From Rickettsiales bacterium (GTDB lineage: Bacteria > Pseudomonadota > Alphaproteobacteria > Rickettsiales > Anaplasmataceae), in assembly GCA_031286185.1 (NCBI GenBank), contig JAITUS010000031.1:1-6199 (forward strand): a DNA stretch of 6,199 bases, read 5' to 3'. Each line of letters opens with the position of its first letter. Position 1 is the first letter of the stretch. The notes beneath the pieces are model-generated. The model was not told the DNA's origin. It searched no databases and was given only the letters and a program-made list of their open reading frames with translations. A program made the position numbers and the translations under genes. Shown here one piece after another: positions 1 through 5,009 of this stretch.

Positions 1-1053
1 ATACCGAAAATCTCTTTAATAATGGGCACATGTGCTGGCGGTGCAGTTTATTCTCCAGCATTAACTGACTTTACTTTCATGGTGAAAAACAGCTCATACA
101 TGTTCATAACCGGACCAGATGTAGTAAAAAAAGTCACATACGAAGATGTAAGCCATGAAGACCTCGGTGGAGCAAAAATCCATACAAGCAAAACAGGAGT
201 CGCAGATTTCGCATTTAATAATGATGTTGAAATGCTACTAAAAATGCGAGAATTCTTTACCTTTTTACCGGTAAATAATCAACAATCCCCGAAACCTGTA
301 CCAATCTGCAATGATGTCGATGATGTTGATGAATCTTTAAATACTCTAATTCCTAGCAATCCTAACATTCTTTATGATATGTATGAACTAATCGAAAAGG
401 TGTGTGATGAAAGGAAGTTTTTTGAACTAAAGCCTGATTTTGCCCGTAATATCATAATTGGTTTTGGTAGGATTAAAGGAAATACTATTGGCATTGTTGC
501 AAATCAACCTATGCACCTTGCAGGGTGTTTGGATATTGACTCTTCAAGAAAAGCCGCAAGGTTTGTAAGGTTCTGTGACGCATTTAACATTCCTATCATC
601 ACACTCATTGATGTCCCGGGGTTCCTGCCAGGTACAAATCAAGAATATAATAATGTAATACAACACGGAGCAAAGTTGCTTTACGCCTATGCTGAAGCAA
701 CTGTACCGAAAATTAGCCTTATCACTAGAAAAGCGTATGGTGGTGCATACATTGCCATGAACTCTAAACATCTAAAAGGTGATATAAATTACGCTTGGCC
801 GACTGCTGAAATAGCTGTGATGGGCCCTGAGGGTGCAGTTGAAATTATATTTCGACGTGAAAAAGATCAACAAACACTGGCTAAAGAGTACAAAGAAAAA
901 TTCGCTAATCCATTTTTTGCTGCATCACATGGATACATTGATGATATAATAGTGCCAAGTAAAACAAGGCATCACCTTCATAAAGCATTAGAGCTACTCA
1001 AAAACAAGAAAGTAGAAAGTATATGGAAAAAGCATGATAATCTGCCTTTGTAA
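1..1053 (+). CDS. pccB: Propionyl-CoA carboxylase beta subunit (carboxyltransferase), 5'-truncated by window edge
   Basis: This subunit transfers CO2 from carboxybiotin on the PccA partner to propionyl-CoA, giving methylmalonyl-CoA in the cytoplasm. The reading frame is open from the first base, so the ATG at 22 is an internal Met. About 350 residues are present; the family is usually about 510 long, so roughly the first third is missing. Seen: the N-domain oxyanion loop [13 protein letters not shown] (fragment residues 9-21), then [14 protein letters not shown], the C-domain stretch [12 protein letters not shown], the second oxyanion loop [13 protein letters not shown], and [23 protein letters not shown]. 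These place it clearly in the acyl-CoA carboxylase beta family. Length and C-terminal motifs fit PccB better than AccD. Fragment residue 251, right after the second GGAY, is Ile where typical PccB has Asp; this position affects acyl-chain choice in Streptomyces enzymes. No pccA or biotin gene lies in the window. The family call is very secure; the exact substrate is less so. Confidence 0.95.
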   Translation: MPKISLIMGTCAGGAVYSPALTDFTFMVKNSSYMFITGPDVVKKVTYEDVSHEDLGGAKIHTSKTGVADFAFNNDVEMLLKMREFFTFLPVNNQQSPKPVPICNDVDDVDESLNTLIPSNPNILYDMYELIEKVCDERKFFELKPDFARNIIIGFGRIKGNTIGIVANQPMHLAGCLDIDSSRKAARFVRFCDAFNIPIITLIDVPGFLPGTNQEYNNVIQHGAKLLYAYAEATVPKISLITRKAYGGAYIAMNSKHLKGDINYAWPTAEIAVMGPEGAVEIIFRREKDQQTLAKEYKEKFANPFFAASHGYIDDIIVPSKTRHHLHKALELLKNKKVESIWKKHDNLPL

Positions 1054-1089
1054 CTTTTTTCTAGGTTTTTTTGTAATTAGTTTTCACTT

Positions 1090-1117
1090 AAATTAAACAG
1101 ACTAGATTCTGTAATTT
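1090..1117. other. Weak imperfect hairpin in the pccB-rpn spacer
   Basis: AAATTA (1090-1095), a two-base bulge, and CAGA (1098-1101) pair with TCTG (1108-1111) and TAATTT (1112-1117) across a six-base loop. The stem is AT-rich and no T-run follows it directly. Two T-runs do lie upstream, at about 1055-1060 and 1066-1072, just after the pccB stop. It may help end pccB transcription, but it is not a textbook terminator. The rest of the 1054-1260 spacer shows no gene; the only other signal is the promoter at 1205-1233. Confidence 0.2.
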
Positions 1118-1204
1118 TAGGAAGGGCGTGATCTTTCACTTGAGCTTTTTTAATTTAAAATAAATATAGAAAATTGTTTGAACTAGCAGTCTTTAAAAAT
1201 ATGG

Positions 1205-1233
1205 TTGAATAATTGTTAGTAATAGTGTATAAT
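1205..1233 (+). promoter_or_regulatory. Predicted sigma-70 promoter of the rpn gene
   Basis: The -35 box is TTGAAT (1205-1210, four of six consensus bases). A 17-base spacer separates it from a perfect -10 box, TATAAT (1228-1233). Transcription would start near 1240, about 20 bases before the ATG at 1261. There is no clear Shine-Dalgarno sequence before that ATG, so the leader would be short and weakly initiating. The intact promoter suggests the broken rpn gene is still transcribed. Confidence 0.6.
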
Positions 1234-1790
1234 TATTAATACTTTTTAAGTTAATTTCCTATGGCTTTTTCAAAGTTTCTTGATTCAAAATTGGATTTAA
1301 CATTTAAAAAGATTTTTGGCACTGAAAAAAATAAGAACATTCTTATCCATTTTTTGAACGATATTTTAGGCTGTACTGAAGTTAATGTTATACAAGAAAT
1401 AGAGTTCATCAGCACCATTTTGAACCCCGAAATTGCCTCTGAGAGACAAAGTATAGTTGATGTTCTCTGTCAGGATTCTGTTGGCAACAGATTTGTGGTT
1501 GAAATGCAGCTCACTCGTGATAAAGGTTTCGAAAAGCGTGCTCAATATTATGCTGCAAAAGCTTACTCAAGGCAAGTTGGTAAGTATGCTAATTTACAGA
1601 AGATCTTCTTTATTGCGATTTCAAATTGTGTTTTATTTCCTGATAAGTCCAATTACATATCTAGCCATACCATAAGAGATGAGGAGACTAATGAGCATGA
1701 CTTACAAAATTTTCAATTTATGTTTATTGAACTACCAAAATTTCCTAAAAATAAAGTAGAGCAATTAACAAGCATAGTAGAACGCTGGTG

Positions 1791-1797
1791 TTTTTTT
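1791..1797 (+). other. T7 homopolymer at the rpn frameshift
   Basis: Seven consecutive T bases follow TGG-TG in the rpn gene. Six T would read W-C-F-F-K-H-A-E-E-T and join both halves of the protein in one frame; seven T lead to a stop at 1819-1821. Runs like this are common sites for replication slippage, transcript slippage and sequencing indels, so this is the likely single lesion. Confidence 0.75.
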
Positions 1798-1933
1798 CAA
1801 GCATGCAGAAGAAACCACTGAAAAAGATTTAAAGAAGATTGCAAGAGAAGCGCCAATAATAAAGCGAGCATATGATGAATTAGACAGGTTTAACTGGAAT
1901 GAAAAAGATCTAACGGTATATGAAGAAAGAATA

Positions 1934-2137
1934 ATGGATCTGTACAAAGAGGAAGCTATCCTTGAATACAAACTTGAAGAAGGTATGAAGAAAGGTATGG
2001 AGAAAGGTAGAGAAGAAGGAAAAATTGAAGTGGCAAAGGCAATGCTGGCCGATAATGTTGACATCAACACTATTGTCAAGTTTACCGGTCTTTCCATTAG
2101 TGAAATTGAAAGGATTGCAAGATTAAAAGACACTTAA
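1934..2137 (+). CDS. Possible internal ORF: detached C-terminal tail of Rpn (67 aa)
   Basis: This frame is the C-terminal part of the rpn gene beyond the frameshift. It begins at an internal ATG and encodes a charged helical region, a GMxK/GxEKG repeat segment and a C-terminal helix pair (IVKFTGLSISEIERIARL). In characterised enterobacterial Rpn genes a short in-frame protein, RpnS, is made from the C-terminal part and inhibits the long nuclease RpnL. By analogy this piece could be made alone, but the evidence is thin. The sequence before ATG 1934 is only purine-rich (GAAGAAAG), and the ATGs at 1985 and 1997 have AGG/AAGG too close to them for normal spacing. More likely it is simply the out-of-frame remainder of the broken gene. 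Confidence 0.25.
   Translation: MDLYKEEAILEYKLEEGMKKGMEKGREEGKIEVAKAMLADNVDINTIVKFTGLSISEIERIARLKDT
1982..2017 (+). repeat. Three 12-bp tandem repeats in the rpn tail (GMKK-GMEK-GREE)
   Basis: GGTATGAAGAAA (1982-1993), GGTATGGAGAAA (1994-2005) and GGTAGAGAAGAA (2006-2017) run head to tail, followed by another GG. Each unit encodes four residues beginning with Gly, so copy-number changes would keep the frame. The tract lies in the predicted charged, helical tail of the Rpn protein and could vary between strains. Confidence 0.75.
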
Positions 2138-2149
2138 CCTAACGCGATA

Positions 2150-2216
2150 CAGTAAGTGCTAGAATGAATGACTAAAGAAAAGTGCACTACTGGTTTCTCA
2201 TACGGTTATACGAGAA
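2150..2216. other. Two adjacent hairpins downstream of rpn
   Basis: Hairpin one: CAGTA plus GTGC (2150-2159, one bulged A) pairs with GCACTACTG (2184-2192) over a 24-base loop, nine pairs in all. Hairpin two: TTCTC (2195-2199) pairs with GAGAA (2212-2216), with two further pairs inside after a mismatch. Only a short TTTA follows, so neither is a clean intrinsic terminator. They could protect the 3' end of the rpn transcript or be the remains of a palindromic element. Confidence 0.35.
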
Positions 2217-2238
2217 TTTAATGACTGATATAAATAAA

Positions 2239-2303
2239 CGTGCTTATACACTTTTTGGTTATTAAAGCTTTAACCAAAGCGTTTATAACGCTCATTAAGC
2301 ACG
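2239..2303. other. Nested palindrome (cloverleaf-like) at the rpn / C26 convergence
   Basis: An outer perfect 8-bp inverted repeat, CGTGCTTA (2239-2246) with TAAGCACG (2296-2303), encloses two more hairpins. The first is TTTGGTTA (2254-2261) with TAACCAAA (2271-2278), loop nine bases. The second is AGCGTT (2278-2283) with AACGCT (2287-2292), loop three bases; the two share base 2278. The right outer arm overlaps the last codons of the minus-strand C26 gene, whose stop is at 2295-2297. It may act as a two-way terminator, although no strong T-run follows on either strand. It could equally be a small palindromic repeat element. Confidence 0.45.
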
Positions 2304-3287
2304 ATAAAGAAAATCATTTATAATTGCTATGGCAACTAGCGTTGAAACTTGACGAGCCTTGTGATTTGATAAATAGAGATTTTTATCTGACTTCACAACA
2401 AGCGCTTCTGGATGACTTTGAAAGTAAATATTACCATGCTTATCTTCAATAGCCTCTATTACCCCATCACTGGAAAATGCTGCAACTTTATATCCAAGTA
2501 ACTCTAACTTTTTTCTGTTTTCCGGCGTATTACTTACTGCTCCTGAATGAGCATCTGGAAAACATGTTGAAAACCAGCCATTTTCGTCAGGTGGTAAAAA
2601 TTTAGCTACCACCTCTGCTAAACGACTGTTTGGAACAATTTTAATCTGCTGGAGAGGTACACTCTCTTGCTGTGGATTAGGTGCTGATTTTAAATGAGAT
2701 CTTTGCTTCTCTTCATCACTTATAAGATTTGCCACACTCACTACTTCAATTCCTTTTGCATTCATGATACCTTGTAAACCGCCACATATGCCAAGTAAAT
2801 GGATTGTAGGATTATCATCTACTATTTTCACAATTGCCTCAGTAACAAGCTGGCGACAAGGAGTAGGAGGAAAAGGTTCAGAGTGTGAATTATAGTAATT
2901 TCCTCGAATAAATATTCTATTTATTTTGTGCTCTTTAATAAACCTTGCAACTTCAACTTTTATTCTGTCTAATGTCAACTTCCTTGCCAATATTTCATCT
3001 TGTTTTGCAAGATTAAGTGACTCTGCCTGAATTTTTTTAAGGCTAATTATCTTATTATAATCAATTAGTACAGTTTTGACTCCCCAATTATTAAACACCT
3101 CGTAGATATTTTGAGATAAGCCAACCTCATGTGGATATGTTCCTTCTTCTGTTTTCAATAAACCAACAACTATGTCACCATTTATTGAATGCAAATTTTC
3201 ACTAGTGCCTGCATAAGCAATGCTGCTGAATAACAGAATTACACTTAATAAGATATTAAATACTTTATTATAATATCTATACAACAT
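2295..3287 (-). CDS. Exported class I glutamine amidotransferase-like / peptidase C26 (gamma-glutamyl hydrolase-type) protein
   Basis: Peptidase C26 enzymes such as PuuD cleave gamma-glutamyl bonds with a Cys-His-Glu triad. Here the 330-residue protein starts with a signal peptide: a basic N-terminus (MLYRYYNK), a hydrophobic core (about 10-21), and a likely signal-peptidase cut after AYA (residue 26). It should therefore act in the periplasm or beyond, unlike the usual cytosolic family members. Seen in the mature part: nucleophile elbow GICGGLQG with C168; a DAHSGAVS stretch (H247) resembling the substrate-loop His of PuuD-like enzymes; AFSSDGVIEAIED (270-282); and QSHPEAL giving H292 and E294. 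The loop before the active site, usually Gly-Gly rich, reads IRGNYYNSHSEPF (127-139). The triad looks complete, so activity is plausible, but the substrate is unknown: gamma-glutamyl peptide or peptidoglycan-linked amide are guesses. The promoter is at 3316-3344; a palindrome overlaps the 3' end. The Shine-Dalgarno is weak. Confidence 0.85.
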   Translation of the reverse strand: MLYRYYNKVFNILLSVILLFSSIAYAGTSENLHSINGDIVVGLLKTEEGTYPHEVGLSQNIYEVFNNWGVKTVLIDYNKIISLKKIQAESLNLAKQDEILARKLTLDRIKVEVARFIKEHKINRIFIRGNYYNSHSEPFPPTPCRQLVTEAIVKIVDDNPTIHLLGICGGLQGIMNAKGIEVVSVANLISDEEKQRSHLKSAPNPQQESVPLQQIKIVPNSRLAEVVAKFLPPDENGWFSTCFPDAHSGAVSNTPENRKKLELLGYKVAAFSSDGVIEAIEDKHGNIYFQSHPEALVVKSDKNLYLSNHKARQVSTLVAIAIINDFLYRA

Positions 3288-3315
3288 AATTTACCACACT
3301 AATATTCATATAAAT

Positions 3316-3344
3316 ATCATAACACATAATAGAGTATTTTGCAA
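3316..3344 (-). promoter_or_regulatory. Predicted promoter of the exported C26-like gene
   Basis: On the minus strand the -35 box is TTGCAA (3344-3339, four of six consensus bases). A 17-base spacer leads to TATGAT (3321-3316, five of six), preceded by TGT, which makes an extended -10. Transcription would start near 3309, giving a leader of about 20 bases before the ATG at 3287. It lies between tRNA-Phe and the gene, so the gene need not depend on the tRNA promoter. Confidence 0.5.
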
Positions 3345-3375
3345 CAAGAAAGTAAATTTATTAAGAAAGGAAAAG

Positions 3376-3448
3376 TGGCCTGAGCAGGAATCGAACCAGC
3401 GACACAAGGATTTTCAGTCCTTTGCTCTACCAACTGAGCTATCAGGCC
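3376..3448 (-). tRNA. tRNA-Phe (anticodon GAA)
   Basis: Read on the minus strand, acceptor arm GGCCTGA (3448-3442) pairs perfectly with TCAGGCC, followed by discriminator A at 3376. The D arm is AGCTC-AGTTGGTA-GAGC. The anticodon stem AAGGA/TCCTT holds the loop CTGAAAA, so the anticodon is GAA. The T arm holds GGTTCGATTCC. Length is 73 nt. The three bases after the discriminator read CTT, so CCA is not encoded and must be added by tRNA nucleotidyltransferase. A possible -35 box TTGATA lies at 3496-3491 but no good -10 partner is visible. Confidence 0.97.
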
Positions 3449-3478
3449 AACCATATGCTTTCATTTTTAGATAAAAAA

Positions 3479-3487
3479 TGTTATTAT
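3479..3487 (+). promoter_or_regulatory. Possible extended -10 promoter for coaD
   Basis: TGT followed by TATTAT (3482-3487, five of six consensus bases) forms an extended -10 box. No good -35 box lies 16-18 bases upstream; the closest (TTTCAT) matches poorly. Transcription would start near 3494, about 36 bases before the coaD start. It lies in the divergent spacer shared with the tRNA-Phe promoter region. Confidence 0.35.
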
Positions 3488-3529
3488 GTCTATCAAAAGT
3501 TTTTAAAGTAATTTATATAAAAATAAAGG

Positions 3530-4036
3530 ATGAACATTAATAACAGAATAGGAATTTACCCCGGAACATTTGACCCTATAACCTTTGGACATATTGACAT
3601 AATAAAAAGAGCATGTAAACTAGTTGATAAATTAATAATCGGTGTTGCAGAAAATGTTAATAAGTACACTGCCTTTGACGTAAAGTTGCGCACAAGCATG
3701 GCTGAAAATGAAATTAAAAGACTAGGAATTGGCGCAGATGTTGTATCTTTTAATGGGCTGTTAATGAAGTTTGCCAAAGAGCAGAATGCCTCTGTCATTA
3801 TTAGAGGACTCAGAGCAGTATCGGATTTTGATTATGAATTTCAAATGAGTTGGGTAAATTATAAACTTCTTCCTGAAATTGAAACCATATTTCTTCCTGC
3901 CTCTGAGGATACTCAATTTATTTCATCAAGTTTTGTAAAAGAAATAGCAAGATTAGGAGAAAGTGTTAGCAAATTTGTGCCAGAGGGCGTTCAGAAGGAG
4001 TTGATTAATCTAAGCAGGATAAGAAGTGAAGAATAA
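3530..4036 (+). CDS. coaD: Phosphopantetheine adenylyltransferase
   Basis: CoaD joins 4'-phosphopantetheine and ATP to give dephospho-CoA, the second-last step of CoA synthesis, in the cytoplasm. It belongs to the nucleotidyltransferase alpha/beta phosphodiesterase superfamily. Seen in the 168 residues: IGIYPGTFDPITFGHIDII (8-26) with the catalytic T/HxGH-type motif TFGH; VIIRGLRAVSDFDYEFQM, the substrate- and ATP-contacting stretch; and FISSSFVKEIA, the ISS-x-x-(V)-(R/K)-E motif near the C-terminus. Length matches the family (about 160). The ATG at 3530 is preceded directly by AAGG, so that Shine-Dalgarno-like sequence is too close; the protein aligns from this Met, and no better upstream start exists. 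It is divergent from tRNA-Phe, and the zf-CHCC gene follows after 65 bp on the same strand, so the two may share a transcript. Identification is secure. Confidence 0.97.
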   Translation: MNINNRIGIYPGTFDPITFGHIDIIKRACKLVDKLIIGVAENVNKYTAFDVKLRTSMAENEIKRLGIGADVVSFNGLLMKFAKEQNASVIIRGLRAVSDFDYEFQMSWVNYKLLPEIETIFLPASEDTQFISSSFVKEIARLGESVSKFVPEGVQKELINLSRIRSEE

Positions 4037-4090
4037 TGTTTATTTTCTATTCCCAAACATGTATATTCAATACATAAAGCATTATAAACT

Positions 4091-4097
4091 AAAGGAG
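4091..4097 (+). promoter_or_regulatory. Strong Shine-Dalgarno of the zf-CHCC gene
   Basis: AAAGGAG ends four bases before the ATG at 4102. It is the clearest ribosome binding site in the window and fixes the start of this small gene. Confidence 0.7.
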
Positions 4098-4101
4098 CAA
4101 T

Positions 4102-4356
4102 ATGACAGTGAGGGATAATGATATAATAGTTTGTTGTCGTGGTGATGAGAACGATGATGGTTCTGGTCATCCATTAATATACTTGTATAAAGAAGGAAGC
4201 GAAACATTCTGTCCTTATTGTAATAAGCCAATGAATGAAGAATTTAAATATGAAGAGTCTGAAGAATCTGAAAGATTTAAATCCAACGAAGAATCTAAAT
4301 CTGTTGAAGGGTGCATCGTGAAAGCAGTTAATGAAAAGAAGAGAACCCATGGATGA
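4102..4356 (+). CDS. Zinc-finger zf-CHCC (NDUFS6/complex I 13 kDa-like) protein with acidic tail
   Basis: The first half of this 84-residue protein matches the zf-CHCC domain, the bacterial relative of mitochondrial complex I subunit NDUFS6, which binds one zinc ion and supports NADH dehydrogenase assembly or function in alphaproteobacteria. Seen: VCC (C11 or C12), then SGHPLIYLY with H23, then FCPYCNKPM with C37 and C40, giving the Cys-His-Cys-Cys zinc ligand set. Residues 45-69 form a low-complexity Glu/Ser/Lys tail built from three-residue units (EES EES ERF KSN EES KSV), followed by a basic end (KKRTHG). Such a tail is not part of the usual domain and may be disordered. The ATG is well supported by AAAGGAG. 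It lies 65 bp after coaD, ends in a terminator overlapping its stop codon, and converges on cdsA. Domain call is secure; the complex I role is inferred from the family. Confidence 0.88.
   Translation: MTVRDNDIIVCCRGDENDDGSGHPLIYLYKEGSETFCPYCNKPMNEEFKYEESEESERFKSNEESKSVEGCIVKAVNEKKRTHG
4252..4305 (+). repeat. Degenerate 9-bp periodic repeat coding the acidic tail
   Basis: Units of nine bases run in frame: GAAGAGTCT (4252), GAAGAATCT (4261), a diverged GAAAGATTT, AAATCCAAC, then GAAGAATCT again (4288) and AAATCTGTT. The three clear copies differ by at most one base. This suggests the tail of the zf-CHCC protein grew by small in-frame duplications. Confidence 0.5.
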
Positions 4357-4376
4357 AATAGCACTTCATTCTTTTT
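4351..4376 (+). terminator. Intrinsic terminator of the coaD / zf-CHCC transcript
   Basis: GGATGAA (4351-4357) pairs with TTCATTC (4365-4371), seven pairs including one G-T wobble, over the loop ATAGCAC. TTTTT follows at once (4372-4376). The left arm contains the stop codon of the zf-CHCC gene. On the other strand the run becomes A-rich and precedes the stem, so this is mainly a plus-strand signal, sitting between convergent genes. Confidence 0.6.
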
Positions 4377-4382
4377 AGTTAG

Positions 4383-5009
4383 CTAGCTTACATAGATAGC
4401 AATAAGGGGAGCAGTGAAAATGAAACTGTCCATACGATCGAGTACTCCTCCATGCCCAGGTATCATACTTCCACTATCTTTAACATTGTAAACTCTTTTA
4501 ATGAGTGATTCAGTAAAATCGCCAAGTTGTGCTAGAATAGCAACTGCAAGGCCAACTATTGGAGAATAAAAGACCGAAAATAAACCCAAAAATATTGATC
4601 CGAAAATTGTACACACTATTCCAGCTAGGATTGCACCAAGAAGTCCTGACCAAGTTTTTCCAGGGCTAATAATTGGACAAATTTTAGCTTCACCAAAATT
4701 CTTACCAAACAGGTAGGCAGTGATATCAATGCTCCAAATGGTTAAGATGAGCCATACTAATGTATATTTTCCCTGTGGCAGGTTGTATAGATATATCAAT
4801 GAGGCATTTGGTAGCGCAATCAATAGTAATGCGAAAATATATAAGATTCTGTTTCCCTGAGTTAGGTTATACCATTCAAAAGAAGATAAAACTGCTATCG
4901 AAAAAATTAGCAGATAAAACGATAAATCACTGAAGTATGTAGCAAAAGAGAATATAAGCAATATTACTATTGAAGACAGTATTCTAATCACGAAATTATT
5001 ATCTGCCAT
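4383..5009 (-). CDS. cdsA: Phosphatidate cytidylyltransferase (CDP-diglyceride synthase)
   Basis: CdsA makes CDP-diacylglycerol from CTP and phosphatidic acid in the inner membrane, the branch point for all phospholipids. The 208-residue protein is highly hydrophobic, with several membrane spans (about 10-24, 28-43, 55-75, 83-100, 120-145, 150-163 and the C-terminus). Seen: D95 in SIDITAYLFGKNFG and ISPGKTWSG (114-122), then the family signature at 168-194: S168, K171-R172, K177-D178, P184, H186-G-G, D191-R192 and D194. The protein is shorter than E. coli CdsA (about 285), mainly at the N-terminus. Its ATG at 5009 lies inside the end of uppS (11-bp overlap), with a purine-rich stretch before it, so translation is probably coupled. 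It is the last gene of the frr-uppS-cdsA block and converges on the zf-CHCC gene; dxr and rseP, which often follow in other proteobacteria, are absent here. Confidence 0.95.
   Translation of the reverse strand: MADNNFVIRILSSIVILLIFSFATYFSDLSFYLLIFSIAVLSSFEWYNLTQGNRILYIFALLLIALPNASLIYLYNLPQGKYTLVWLILTIWSIDITAYLFGKNFGEAKICPIISPGKTWSGLLGAILAGIVCTIFGSIFLGLFSVFYSPIVGLAVAILAQLGDFTESLIKRVYNVKDSGSMIPGHGGVLDRMDSFIFTAPLIAIYVS

Larger units (their letters stand above)
1261..2137 (+). pseudogene. Rpn-family PD-(D/E)XK nuclease/putative transposase, frameshifted
   Basis: Rpn proteins are DNA endonucleases of the PD-(D/E)XK fold, linked to recombination and toxicity/phage defence and annotated as 'putative transposases'. 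Frame 1 (1261-1821) encodes 186 residues: the opening motif LDLTFKKIFG (11-20), then the catalytic core with D67 in IVDVLCQD and E81-x-Q83 in VVEMQL. It then leaves frame in a 7-T run (1791-1797), adding a short alien end (QACRRNH). Dropping one T restores a continuous frame to the stop at 2135-2137, through KHAEETTEKDLKKIAREAP and a C-terminal tail with GMKKGMEKGREEG followed by a helical NTIVKFTGLSISEIERI segment. The repaired protein would be about 291 residues, a usual length for the family. All active-site residues lie upstream of the break, so the shortened product might keep nuclease activity. A sequencing error, true decay or rescue by polymerase slippage are all possible. The promoter at 1205-1233 drives it; the palindrome-rich spacer follows. 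Confidence 0.85.

Noticed and set aside
544..771. Minus-strand ORF of 75 aa inside pccB
   Set aside because: It lies wholly antisense to a strongly conserved gene, and its translation shows no recognisable motif.
1457..1675. Plus-strand ORF of 72 aa in another frame of rpn
   Set aside because: It overlaps the nuclease core, which is plainly the real frame (D67, E81, Q83).
1765..2133. Minus-strand ORF of 122 aa with a Ser/Phe/Ile-rich translation
   Set aside because: It is the antisense of the charged rpn tail and its repeats; the apparent hydrophobic pattern is a mirror of Glu/Lys codons.
1261..2303. A complete insertion sequence around the rpn gene
   Set aside because: I found no terminal inverted repeats and target-site duplication bracketing the gene; the palindromes lie on one side only.
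3556..3798. Minus-strand ORF of 80 aa inside coaD
   Set aside because: It is a shadow of a well-conserved gene, without its own motifs.
4059..4075. Perfect 6-bp hairpin ATGTAT/ATACAT between coaD and the zf-CHCC gene as a coaD terminator
   Set aside because: The stem is nearly all A-T and no T-run follows; in AT-rich DNA this is expected by chance.
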